Assembly: GCA_963771435.1 (NCBI GenBank)
Contig: CAVYTF010000027.1
Span: forward strand, 62,001 to 126,000
Length of the DNA stretch: 64,000 nucleotides
Source: CAVYTF01 sp963771435
Lineage (GTDB): Bacteria; Bacteroidota; Bacteroidia; Chitinophagales; Chitinophagaceae
Direction: 5' to 3'
This document shows positions 52,284-60,385 of this stretch, piece after piece (the stretch's first letter is position 1; each line of letters begins with the position of its first letter). Under the pieces are notes generated by a model. It made no database searches. It was not told the DNA's origin and saw only the letters and a list, made by a program, of their open reading frames with translations. The translations under genes and the position numbers were made by a program.

Positions 52284-53045
52284 CTATAAACTCGATCGAT
52301 AAACGTGAAAAAATTGGTTAAGCTTTCTTAGTGGTTTTAAAAAAAGAGTATACCATCTAGGTTTAATCTGATTCAATTTCCATGCTTTTCTGTCTTCGAT
52401 ATTTGCGCGCAACCGATTTAATAAAGAGTTATTGCTTTGTCCGCCAACACGCATGTTTACAAGCACTTTCTCAAGATATGCAACCTTTGCCTGGTGCTTA
52501 TATAAAAAACGAAGCATCAATTCGTAGTCCGCCGCACCCCATAAAGAAATATTAAATAATCCATGTTTGTCATACAATTCTTTTTTTACAAAGAAAGCAG
52601 GGTGTGGAGGCATCCAACCGAACAAGAAATTTTTTCTTTTATAAGAACCTGAAACCCATACACGTTTTTTTATAGAGGTATCTGTAGCGTCTACATAAAC
52701 TAAATCACCATAGACAGCATCGCAATCAGTCTGACTAAACAGAGAAACCACTTCATCAATTACTTTTTCATCAGCATAAAAGTCATCTGAATTTAATATT
52801 CCGATTATTTCTCCTTTTGCAAGACGTATTCCTTTGTTCATTGCATCATAAACTCCACGATCCTTTCCACTAAAGATACTAACCTGATGATTCGTGGCAT
52901 TGATTAATTCAATTGTATTGTCAGATGATAACCCATCAATAATTAAATGTTCTATTTCTGGATAGCTTTGACGTTGTACGGAAAGTAAAGTATCCCTAAT
53001 AGTTTTAGCGCTATTATAGGTTGCTGTGATAATCGATACTTTCAT
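52284..53045 (-). CDS. Glycosyltransferase family 2 (WcaE-like)
   Basis: About 253 residues from the ATG at 53045 (MKVSIITATYNSAKTIRD). GT-A fold: IEHLIIDGLSSDNTIELIN, GIRLAKGEIIGILNSDDFYADEKV with the metal-binding Asp pair (about 85-95), and FLFGWMPPHPAFFVKKELY (about 140), then WGAADYELMLRFL. Pattern as in colanic-acid type enzymes. No membrane helix. It probably adds one sugar to an exopolysaccharide, alone here; acceptor unknown. An in-frame ATG seven codons upstream is less likely. Confidence 0.82.
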   Translation of the reverse strand: MKVSIITATYNSAKTIRDTLLSVQRQSYPEIEHLIIDGLSSDNTIELINATNHQVSIFSGKDRGVYDAMNKGIRLAKGEIIGILNSDDFYADEKVIDEVVSLFSQTDCDAVYGDLVYVDATDTSIKKRVWVSGSYKRKNFLFGWMPPHPAFFVKKELYDKHGLFNISLWGAADYELMLRFLYKHQAKVAYLEKVLVNMRVGGQSNNSLLNRLRANIEDRKAWKLNQIKPRWYTLFLKPLRKLNQFFHVYRSSL

Positions 53046-53369
53046 TGGAGATTTTTTAATCATCAAACTTTAATATAAATTTTTACTTTCTAATTCGGTT
53101 CAATTGGAATCTTTCTTTAATTATTCAAATTAACCTTCCCTGATCTTTATTGCAGGTGTACCCTAATAAATATGAAACTTTCATGGTTTTTGTAGTAAGA
53201 GATTATATAGCCAGAAAATAATAATGACTCTTAGAAGCGCAACAGCGTTGCGAAAAAGGAGTTTCAAATTGTGAATAGCATCCGATACTTATTGCTATTC
53301 CTTGCATTTTTGGGGGGAGTATTAAATTCAGTTTCAGGGATATGTTTTTTATCTTCAGTGGATTGCAAA
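53046..53369. other. Intergenic stretch without a gene
   Basis: About 320 bp between two minus-strand genes. A small perfect hairpin CGCAAC-AGC-GTTGCG lies at 53238-53252, without a T run on the relevant side. Nothing else is seen. Confidence 0.5.
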
Positions 53370-54164
53370 TTATTTGCTCTGAGTTACAGGTTCGTTTTGG
53401 GAATAAAGATCTTGTTCTTTTGCGGGTGCCGCAAGACTTTTACGGTATTTTTTAAACATACTTTGCCACTGAATTTTTATTACCCCAAGCACTCCTTCTT
53501 TTAAAATTCCTTTGCTCATTTTGCTTATACCCACTTTTCTGTCACGGAAAGTAATGGGCACTTCCACTATTTTAAAACCGAGCTTCCACGCAGCGAATTT
53601 CATTTCGATCTGGAAAGCGTAACCAACAAAATTGATTGAATTGAAATTGATGGTGTCAAGCACTCTTTTCTTGTAACAAACAAATCCGGCGGTGGGGTCG
53701 TTTACGGGCAGGCGCGTGAGCAGCTTCGTATAAATAGCGCCGCCTTTGGAATATAAACGTCTGTCCAGCGGCCAGTTCTCGGTTTTCCCGCCGGGTACGT
53801 AGCGACTACCAACGGCAACATCGGCCACTTCGTCCTTGCAAGCATTGTATAGGCGGATAAGGTCCTGCGGATCATGGGAAAAATCTGCATCCATTTCAAA
53901 AATATATTCATAATCATGCTGTATGGCCCATTTAAACCCGTGGATGTACGCAGTGCCCAGGCCAAGCTTGCCTTTTCTTTCTTCTAAAAATAATTGACCA
54001 TGATAATTATCAAAAAGGCTTTTTACAATATCAGCAGTGCCGTCAGGGGAATTATCATCAATAACCAATACATGAAAATTTTGCCTGAGCGAAAATATCG
54101 CATCTAATATCAAAGGAATATTTTCCTTTTCGTTATAAGTAGGTATGATGACTAACTTTTCCAA
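53370..54164 (-). CDS. Polyprenol-phosphate mannose synthase-like GT2
   Basis: 264 residues. Catalytic GT-A domain close to dolichol-phosphate mannosyltransferase (DPM1): LVIIPTYNEKENIPLILDAI (start), VLVIDDNSPDGTADIVKSL (about 33-50), EMDADFSHDPQDLIRLYNA with the D-x-D metal site (about 90-108), SRYVPGGKTENWPLDRR and FVCYKKRVLD. No C-terminal membrane helices, as in soluble DPM1-like enzymes. It transfers a sugar, probably mannose, to a polyprenyl phosphate on the cytoplasmic face, used for lipid-linked or protein glycosylation. Confidence 0.86.
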   Translation of the reverse strand: MEKLVIIPTYNEKENIPLILDAIFSLRQNFHVLVIDDNSPDGTADIVKSLFDNYHGQLFLEERKGKLGLGTAYIHGFKWAIQHDYEYIFEMDADFSHDPQDLIRLYNACKDEVADVAVGSRYVPGGKTENWPLDRRLYSKGGAIYTKLLTRLPVNDPTAGFVCYKKRVLDTINFNSINFVGYAFQIEMKFAAWKLGFKIVEVPITFRDRKVGISKMSKGILKEGVLGVIKIQWQSMFKKYRKSLAAPAKEQDLYSQNEPVTQSK

Positions 54165-54230
54165 CTAAAAATATATGGCGCTAAAATTAAAAAAATCTGC
54201 AATTATAAATTTGTATAGTTTTCTTAAATG

Positions 54231-55001
54231 TCAGAGTTTTTTAAGCAAGGTTTTATTAAGTATCTCTGTTAATTTCTTTTTGGTATGCATGGGGAAATCC
54301 CCTTTCATCATCCAGTCATAATACTGCGGTTCTGCTTTTAAAACCTCTGCAACAGGTTTTCCTTTGTGCTTCCCAAAATTGAATGTTTCCACGCTATTTA
54401 CTTTTATAAACCTCCTCCCGAAATCTACCAGGTCATCCTCTCCGGTAAATTTTACTATTGAATCTACAGTGTTGCCAATCGTTGTGTAACGCTCTACTTG
54501 TGCTTCCAGAATTTCCCAAGTAGCAATCGCATCTTTTTCTGCACTATGCGCACCATCATGCGTTTTCTGGCAGAAAAACTTGTAGGCTGCGCTCAAGGTG
54601 CGCTGCTCCATCAGGTGAAAAACTTTCTGCACATCAACCATTTTTCTACCTTCCATATTCAATTCAAGACCTGCACGCAGAAACTCTTCCACAAGCATCG
54701 GTATGTCAAACCGATTACTGTTGTATCCACCAATATCACAATGTTCCAGAAACTGTTTTATTTCATTGGCAACCTGTTTAAAAGGCGGAGCATCCTTCAC
54801 CATTTCATCTGTAATGCCATGCACATCAGCCGAAGCAGCAGGAATAGGCATTTGTGGATTAATAAACTTACGCTTCACCAACTTGCTACCATCGGGCGAA
54901 ATTTTAATAATAGCAATTTCTATAATCCTATCTGAGCCAATATTAATACCGGTTGTCTCAAGGTCAATAAAGGCCAGTGGGCGCGTGAGTTGTAATTTCA
55001 T
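54231..55001 (-). CDS. 3'-5' exonuclease (DnaQ-like)
   Basis: 256 residues. DEDDh exonuclease: AFIDLETTGINIGSDRIIEI (Exo I, D-x-E, about 11-30), GYNSNRFDIPMLVEEFLRAG (Exo II, about 90-110) and AHSAEKDAIATWEIL (Exo III, H-x4-D, about 152-166). The C-terminal part (about 190-256) is an extra domain with FGKHKGKPVAEVLKAEPQYYDWMMKGDFP, seen in Bacteroidota DNA polymerase III epsilon-like proteins. It probably trims or proofreads DNA; the partner is unknown. Located 50 bp downstream of mpl (both minus strand), so one transcript is possible. Confidence 0.85.
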   Translation of the reverse strand: MKLQLTRPLAFIDLETTGINIGSDRIIEIAIIKISPDGSKLVKRKFINPQMPIPAASADVHGITDEMVKDAPPFKQVANEIKQFLEHCDIGGYNSNRFDIPMLVEEFLRAGLELNMEGRKMVDVQKVFHLMEQRTLSAAYKFFCQKTHDGAHSAEKDAIATWEILEAQVERYTTIGNTVDSIVKFTGEDDLVDFGRRFIKVNSVETFNFGKHKGKPVAEVLKAEPQYYDWMMKGDFPMHTKKKLTEILNKTLLKKL

Positions 55002-55051
55002 CAGTTATTTTTTGTCGAACCAGTAATTGGAAATTTATTAAGCACACCCAT

Positions 55052-56428
55052 TTATACTTTGTCTTCTAATTTTCCAACCATGCTTTGCACAAACGCATCT
55101 ACATCAAGCCCATTATAATTTCCACTACTCATCAACACTACATTTGCAGCACTTAAGTTTTGCCGACTAAGCCAATTCTGCAATTCAGTTTTATCATTCA
55201 TTATCAATAAGTCTTTTTTATCAAAACCCTCAATTACTTTCTGACTTGATAAGTCTGGCAACCGTTTCAATTCCAGCGCATGTTTTGAAAAAAATACTAC
55301 TGCTTTATCCGCTTTATTTAGCGAGCCTTTGTATTCATTCATGAATTGCTCAGTCAAACTGCTGAAAGTATGAAGTTCCAGAACAGCAATTAATATTCTA
55401 TTTGGAAATTGCTGCTTCAATGCTTCAATTGTAGCTTTTACTTTGCTTGGCGCATGGGCAAAATCGCGGTAAATATTTGTAAATGCATTATATGCAAGTA
55501 GCTCTAAACGCTTTGCTGCGCCTGTAAAGGAGGTAATAGCTTTGATAAAAGTTATAGCGTCAATACCTAATTCCCTACAGACAAAATAAGCAGCGTGTAG
55601 ATTAAGTAAATTATGGTTCCCAAATACTTTTAGTTCGCCGCTGAAGCCGTCAATCTCCACTGCTGTCTTGCCATTACTTAACGTGTGCCCAGGAACTTGA
55701 TAAGGCTGGTACCGAATCTCATTTCTGAGGTTTTCTTTTATTAAAGCGTTAAGCACTTCATCAGTTTCATTATAAATGAGAATCCCATTGACCTCTATCT
55801 TTTGAATAAATATCTTAAATTGTTCGAGATAAATTTTAAAAGTTGGAAATACATTGATATGGTCCCACGCAATGCCTGTAATGACTGCAATATGGGGAAA
55901 TAAAAAATGAAATTTAGGGCACTTTTCTAATGTACTTGCAGGATACTCATCGCCTTCACAAATTATAATAGGCGCATCAGTTATATTGACACTCTGGTTG
56001 AAGCCTTCCAGCTTCGCACCCACCAAATAATCAAACGTTTTCCCTGTATTTTTCAGCACATGCATAATCATACTTGTAGTTGTGGTTTTGCCATGGCTGC
56101 CTCCAATTACAACTCTTGTTTTATTAAAACTCTCAGCAAAAATGTATTCAGGAAAAGAATAAATTTTCAATCCTAATTCCTTTGCTTTTATTAGTTCCGG
56201 ATTATCTGCTTTTGCATGCATTCCAAGTATAACTGCATCTAAGCCCGGATGAATATTTGTTACATCCCAGCCAATCATCCCAGGCAACAAATTTTCTTTT
56301 TCTAAGTTTGATTTTGCTGGTTCAAAGATCTCGTCATCACTGCCTGTTACATTATATCCTTTCCTTTTCAATGCTATCGCAAGTTGATGCATTACACTCC
56401 CACCAATAGCTATAAAATGAATATTCAT
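55052..56428 (-). CDS. mpl: UDP-N-acetylmuramate:peptide ligase (murein peptide ligase) family
   Basis: 458 residues. Mur-ligase that attaches recycled tripeptide to UDP-MurNAc. The N-terminal UDP-binding IHFIAIGGSVMHQLAIALKRKG (residues 3-24) has the Mpl/MurC glycine loop (most MurC have GIGG). VVIGGSHGKTTTTSMIMHVL (about 107-126) is the ATP loop. KCPKFHFLFPHIAVITGIAWDHINVF (about 185-210) holds metal and carbamate-type sites. The end has IYRDFAHAPSKVKATIEALK (about 323-342), the Mpl-like DFAHAP motif that separates it from MurC. Length normal. Confidence 0.9.
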   Translation of the reverse strand: MNIHFIAIGGSVMHQLAIALKRKGYNVTGSDDEIFEPAKSNLEKENLLPGMIGWDVTNIHPGLDAVILGMHAKADNPELIKAKELGLKIYSFPEYIFAESFNKTRVVIGGSHGKTTTTSMIMHVLKNTGKTFDYLVGAKLEGFNQSVNITDAPIIICEGDEYPASTLEKCPKFHFLFPHIAVITGIAWDHINVFPTFKIYLEQFKIFIQKIEVNGILIYNETDEVLNALIKENLRNEIRYQPYQVPGHTLSNGKTAVEIDGFSGELKVFGNHNLLNLHAAYFVCRELGIDAITFIKAITSFTGAAKRLELLAYNAFTNIYRDFAHAPSKVKATIEALKQQFPNRILIAVLELHTFSSLTEQFMNEYKGSLNKADKAVVFFSKHALELKRLPDLSSQKVIEGFDKKDLLIMNDKTELQNWLSRQNLSAANVVLMSSGNYNGLDVDAFVQSMVGKLEDKV

Positions 56429-56492
56429 TGCTTTTTAATTTAAAATTAAGTATTCCAACCGCTTAAAAAAAAAACGTTAAACTTTCTCCCAT

Positions 56493-56500
56493 TATATTTG
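56493..56500 (+). promoter_or_regulatory. -7 box of the 41-residue lipoprotein gene
   Basis: TATATTTG, 29 bp before the ATG at 56530, supporting transcription of the small gene. No good -33 TTTG; the region is A- and T-rich. Confidence 0.55.
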
Positions 56501-56529
56501 CACTAATTGTCTATTTAATAAAATCATTT

Positions 56530-56655
56530 ATGAAAAAAGTTTTTATAGTTGTTTTCGCAATCTTACTTTCATCTTTAATACTTTCTTCCTGCGCAATTAC
56601 ACAGGGAAGTTTTAGCGGTTGCCCGAGCCACGATAAGAATTTTTTTAGGAAATAA
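56530..56655 (+). CDS. Very small lipoprotein (41 residues)
   Basis: A short gene between divergent/convergent partners (mpl and dapB). MKKVFIVVFAILLSSLILSSC is a complete lipoprotein signal peptide (lipobox ILSSC, Cys 21). Only twenty residues follow, including GCPSHDKNF and ending in FRK. A promoter-like TATATTTG stands 29 bp upstream. The mature lipopeptide would be lipid-anchored with one free Cys (GCP). Small lipoproteins of this design (C... GCP ... R/K) exist in Bacteroidota as far as I recall, function unknown. Confidence 0.75.
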   Translation: MKKVFIVVFAILLSSLILSSCAITQGSFSGCPSHDKNFFRK

Positions 56656-56660
56656 CCTTT

Positions 56661-57377
56661 TTAAATATTTAGGACCTGGCGCATAGAATAAATTCCTTTT
56701 TTCCCAAAAATAAATTCTGCCGCCAATAAAGCCCCTTCTGCAAAACCTTTTCTATTGTGTGCAGTGTGAATGATCTCAATATCATCAATTGCTGAATGAT
56801 ATTTTATTTTGTGCGTTCCTGGCACAATATCAGTTCGCTCACTAATAATTTGCAATTCTTCTTCTTTATCGGAAACAGCATTTACCCATTTTTGTTTTAA
56901 AATGCTATGTTGTAATATTTGGTGAGCCAAAAAAATAGCAGTGCCGCTTGGAGAATCTTTTTTTTCTTTGTGATGTATTTCTTCAACTACGACATCATAT
57001 TGCTTTTGGAAGGACATAAGCCCAGCAAAATAATTATTCAATTCAAAAAAAAGATTAACCCCGATGCTAAAATTACTTGCATATAAAAAAGTTCCATTTT
57101 TTTCTTTACAGTAATTTTCTATTTCATTTAAATCATCAAGCCATCCTGTAGAACCGCAAACAATGGGCACACCGGCATCAAAACATTTTTTAAGATTTGC
57201 TATTGCGCTGTGGGGATTTGTAAATTCTATCGCTACATCTGCTATTTGCAAATTTTCTAACGTAAGTTCATCAGCATTTTGCGAAGCAATTCTCAACACT
57301 ATTTCATGCCCTTTTTCTAAAGCTGCCTCTTCAATGGCTTTTCCCATTTTACCATAACCTATTAATGCAATTTTCAT
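56661..57377 (-). CDS. dapB: 4-hydroxy-tetrahydrodipicolinate reductase
   Basis: 238 residues from the ATG at 57377. Second diaminopimelate/lysine-specific step, reducing the DapA product. The dinucleotide loop is ALIGYGKMGKAIEEAAL (about 3-19), then VAIEFTNPHSAIANL (about 50), CGSTGWLDDL (about 77), FSIGVNLFFELNN, VVEEIHHKEKKDSPSGTA (catalytic His and Lys, about 133-150) and GTHKIKYHSAIDDIEI. The length is slightly short but normal in Bacteroidota. A longer frame to 57407 has no counterpart. It follows the DUF5683 gene (72 bp), as is usual in this phylum. Confidence 0.95.
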   Translation of the reverse strand: MKIALIGYGKMGKAIEEAALEKGHEIVLRIASQNADELTLENLQIADVAIEFTNPHSAIANLKKCFDAGVPIVCGSTGWLDDLNEIENYCKEKNGTFLYASNFSIGVNLFFELNNYFAGLMSFQKQYDVVVEEIHHKEKKDSPSGTAIFLAHQILQHSILKQKWVNAVSDKEEELQIISERTDIVPGTHKIKYHSAIDDIEIIHTAHNRKGFAEGALLAAEFIFGKKGIYSMRQVLNI

Positions 57378-57448
57378 ATTCTCATGCTTTTTGCCACAGT
57401 AGCGCAAAGAAACAAAAAGTAAATTGGTAGAAAAATTAGAATAAGAAA

Positions 57449-58138
57449 TTATCTGCTAAGATCGATCAGTTTATGCTGAGGTTTTTTTAAGCTAATAGCA
57501 AAGCCAAGACTTGTTATTTTTGTCTGAGGGTCAAAATCCGGTCGCAGCTTTACATTCATGCTTAGATCATCACTTACATCAAACTGTTTAAGGTGCGCAA
57601 ACACTGTAGCATCAACCACATTAAGCCCCCATGCTATAAAAAAGTAAAAGAGTGAATAATCCCTGTCTTTGCGAAATTCATTTCTATAAAACTGCAGATC
57701 TGTAACATCATCTACTGCAGCAAATGGCTGCAAGGCAGGATAAATATTTTTATAATTAGAAGTATCATTATTTATAATAATATTAAACGCATCACGTGTT
57801 CGCTTATACCAGGTATTATTATAAATATAAGTTATCGCAGGTATGCCAATAGCTGCATAAACAATGGGTATTTTCCAATATTCATGATTATATGCCTGCC
57901 CCCACCCAGGAATAATTGCAGAGCGGATAGTCGCCTTATGGGGATCAAACTTTGGCTTCATATTAAATGAATCCTTTCCAACAATTACAGGAGGGGTTTT
58001 GCTTTTTATGGCAACATTATTATGCGCAGTATCAAATAAAGAATGTGTTGCTAATGTGTGTTTAGTAGTATCCTGTGCAAACAAATTGGTGATGAATAAA
58101 ACACATAGAAGAGGCAAGATAATTTTTCTAACAGCCAT
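57449..58138 (-). CDS. DUF5683 protein
   Basis: 229 residues from the ATG at 58138 (a TTG three codons earlier overlaps the parB stop). A signal peptide (VRKIILPLLCVLFITNLFAQ) is followed by a DUF5683 domain: HKATIRSAIIPGWGQAYNHEYWKIPIVYA (about 69-97), DRDYSLFYFFIAWGLNVVDATVFAHL (about 163-188). Two membrane segments. The motif PGWGQAYN is diagnostic. It is a common neighbour of parB and dapB in Bacteroidota; its role is unknown, perhaps in the envelope. Confidence 0.85.
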   Translation of the reverse strand: MAVRKIILPLLCVLFITNLFAQDTTKHTLATHSLFDTAHNNVAIKSKTPPVIVGKDSFNMKPKFDPHKATIRSAIIPGWGQAYNHEYWKIPIVYAAIGIPAITYIYNNTWYKRTRDAFNIIINNDTSNYKNIYPALQPFAAVDDVTDLQFYRNEFRKDRDYSLFYFFIAWGLNVVDATVFAHLKQFDVSDDLSMNVKLRPDFDPQTKITSLGFAISLKKPQHKLIDLSR

Positions 58139-58143
58139 AGAGA

Positions 58144-59064
58144 TCAACTAACCGGCGCATTCATCAAATCAAGGATCTTGTTCAGTTCATCCAAAGAATA
58201 ATATTCTATGCTGATGATCCCGTATCCTTTTTTGTTGTGCGCCATTTTTACTTTTGTTCCGAAATAAGACGCTAAATTATCTTCAATTTTTTTGTAAGTG
58301 GGCTGCAGTGCACTTTTTACGGCAGATTTAACAGCACTACTGTCTCCTCTGTAAAGCTTGCGCACAAGATCTTCGGTTTGCCTTACATTCAATCCTTTAT
58401 TTTTTATTTCGCTAAAAACATATAACTGTTTATCCACTGTGTCAATATTTATTAACGCCCGTGCGTGTCCCATACTCACATTTCCATTCCGCACCGCAAG
58501 TTGAATATCCGGCGGCAATTTTAGTAACCGTATATAATTAGTTATCGTACTCCGTTCCTTACCCATACGCTCTGCAACTTCTTCCTGCGTGTAGTTTATC
58601 TCATCCATCATTCGCTTATAACTAAGCCCGATCTCAATAGCGTTAAGGTCTTCGCGCTGTAAGTTTTCAAGCAAGGCAAGTTCAAGCAATTCGCTATCGT
58701 TTGCATGGCGTACATAAACAGGCACATCCTGCAGGCCGGCCAATTTTGCCGCACGAAAACGTCGTTCTCCTGCGATCAACTGGTATTTTCCTGAAGCGGT
58801 TTTTGAAACAGTTAATGGTTGTATGATATCATGCAGCTTTATTGAGGCAGCCAGTTCCTTCATTCCCTGCTCATCAAAATCTTTGCGCGGGTTTTTTGGA
58901 TTGGGCAATATTTTATCAATACTAATTCTTGTCGCACTCGTTATTTCTTCAACAACATTGCTTTTTAAATTACCCGAAGTTGTTTTTAGGTCAGCATTAA
59001 TATTGTCCAGCAGGGAGCGGATCCCTTTGCCCAATGCTTCCTTATTTTGTTTTTGAATAGCCAT
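58144..59064 (-). CDS. parB: Chromosome partitioning protein ParB
   Basis: 306 residues. Binds parS sites and spreads along the origin region, using CTP. N-terminal ALGKGIRSLLDNI (ParA-interacting, about 9-22), the CTPase domain with IQPLTVSKTASGKYQLIAGERRFRAAKLAGL (about 82-112, GERRFRA), NLQREDLNAIEIGLSY and a helix-turn-helix with YTQEEVAERMGKERSTITNYIRLL (about 158-182). The C-terminal dimer domain ends GIISIEYYSLDELNKILDLM. No perfect parS palindrome (TGTTTCACGTGAAACA-like) is visible in the window. The start lies 5 bp after the end of parA. Confidence 0.95.
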   Translation of the reverse strand: MAIQKQNKEALGKGIRSLLDNINADLKTTSGNLKSNVVEEITSATRISIDKILPNPKNPRKDFDEQGMKELAASIKLHDIIQPLTVSKTASGKYQLIAGERRFRAAKLAGLQDVPVYVRHANDSELLELALLENLQREDLNAIEIGLSYKRMMDEINYTQEEVAERMGKERSTITNYIRLLKLPPDIQLAVRNGNVSMGHARALINIDTVDKQLYVFSEIKNKGLNVRQTEDLVRKLYRGDSSAVKSAVKSALQPTYKKIEDNLASYFGTKVKMAHNKKGYGIISIEYYSLDELNKILDLMNAPVS

Positions 59065-59069
59065 GTTAT

Positions 59070-59871
59070 TTATTCTATGATCCTTTCTTTGTTTGTCATT
59101 TTTGTCATCTCATTTTTTTGCAAAACCTCTTTGGCAAGATTGAGATAATTTATTGCATCCCTTACTGTCCGAATCGTACATTATAACCGGCTTCCCAAAA
59201 CTTGGCGCTTCGCTAAGCCTCGTGTTACGGTGAATAATGGTGGAGAAAACCATTTCGTCAAAATGCCTGCGCACTTCGCTCACCACCTGGTTGCACAGGC
59301 GCAACCTTCCGTCATACATGGTCATTAAGATCCCTTCTATTTGCAGTTCCGTGTTCAGGCGGCTTTGTACAATTTTTATTGTATTTAATAATTTGCCCAA
59401 GCCTTCTAACGCAAAAAATTCGCACTGCACGGGTATGATAACACTATCAGCCGCAGCAAGCGCATTCACGGTCATCAACCCCAAAGAAGGGGAACAATCA
59501 ATAATTATAAAATCGTAGTTTTTTCTTACGGGGTCAAAGGATCACTTCAGCACATTTTCCCTGTTAGGGTAATTTATCATTTCAATTTCAAAACCAACAA
59601 GGTCAATGTGCGAAGGTATCAGGTCCAGGTTTGGCATTTCGCATTTCAGTATCACATCTGCCGGCACCGCATTATTTATCATACATTCATACAAACCATG
59701 CATCACGTTGTGAAGGTCAAAGCCAATACCGGTCGTCGTATTTGCCTGAGGGTCTGCGTCCACCAGTAATGTTTTATATTCAAGCACCGCAAGGCTTGCA
59801 GCTAAATTTATGGCAGTTGTAGTTTTGCCAACTCCACCTTTTTGGTTTGCTACGCCTATAATTCTTGCCAT
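59070..59871 (-). CDS. parA: Chromosome partitioning ATPase ParA (in-frame TGA and one frameshift)
   Basis: A deviant Walker ATPase: ANQKGGVGKTTTAINLAASL (residues 8-27), LLVDADPQANTTTGIG (about 38-53). At codon 110 the frame meets TGA (59542-59544). It then continues in the same frame: SFDPVRKNYDFIIIDCSPSLG and EFFALEGLGKLLNTI. Near 59157 one extra base shifts the end; dropping it gives SDSKGAINYLNLAKEVLQK and a stop at 59070, 5 bp before parB. The length (about 266) then fits the family. The protein moves ParB-bound origins. Both breaks may be sequence errors. Confidence 0.88.
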
Positions 59872-60140
59872 AATTTATTTACTTAAGTCGTCTTTAGCTT
59901 TATTAATGATCCGTCAGTCGGGTCGCAAATGTAAAATATTATATGACGGTTCTCAGCATTAAAACAAAAAATACAAACGCTCTATAAGAAAATTTGACAG
60001 GGTTTTAAGGTTAAGGAATTTTTCAGCAAATATTCAAGCAGTCTTCAAAAGTGAGTCTAAATTTTACAACATATTGATTTATAATTCATTTAAAAACATT
60101 TTCCTTCCTCAAAATTGACTTACCGGGTCAAAAAGTAGAG
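59872..60140. other. Gene-free left part of the divergent parA/phosphoesterase gap
   Basis: AT-rich, no reading frame of interest and no parS-like palindrome. Array R7 begins just to the right. Confidence 0.45.
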
Positions 60141-60308
60141 TTTCTAAGCTCTTTAGAAAGGTTTCTAAGCTCTTTAGAAAGGTTTCTAAGTCTTTTAGAA
60201 AGGTTTCTAAACCCTTTAGAAAGGTTTCTAAGACCCTTAGAAAGGTTTCTAAGCCCTTTAGAAAGGTTTCTAAGACCTTTAGAAAGGTTTCTAAGCCTCC
60301 TGGAAACT
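60141..60308. repeat. R7: 8 x 21-bp tandem repeat array
   Basis: TTTCTAA anchors at 60141, 60162, 60183, 60204, 60225, 60246, 60267 and 60288, each exactly 21 bp apart. The unit TTTCTAA-GCTCT-TTAGAAA plus GG is a 7-5-7 inverted repeat, nearly perfect in seven copies; the eighth has decayed (CCTGGAAAC). Only the middle five bases and their neighbours vary. It is the only array between divergent genes (parA and the metallophosphoesterase). Confidence 0.97.
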
Positions 60309-60385
60309 GGATAAAATTGAAAGAAAACTTTAAATATTGGGCAGGCATCCTATAAAATATAACCAGTTACTTTGCAAAAAACAAT

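Noticed and set aside
53271..53504. Plus-strand 77-residue reading frame
   Set aside because: Its second half is antisense to the conserved end of the polyprenol-phosphate mannose synthase-like gene, and no homology is apparent.
59542..59544. Selenocysteine or recoded TGA in parA
   Set aside because: ParA has no selenocysteine relatives, and TGA serves as an ordinary stop in many genes of this window.
60109..60348. Minus-strand coiled-coil protein (LETFLKG repeats)
   Set aside because: It is a reading of R7. The units conserve a DNA dyad, and the frame begins outside the array with no start context.
59872..60385. Replication origin or parS site beside parAB
   Set aside because: No DnaA-box cluster or parS-like palindrome could be found; chromosomal parAB need not lie at the origin.
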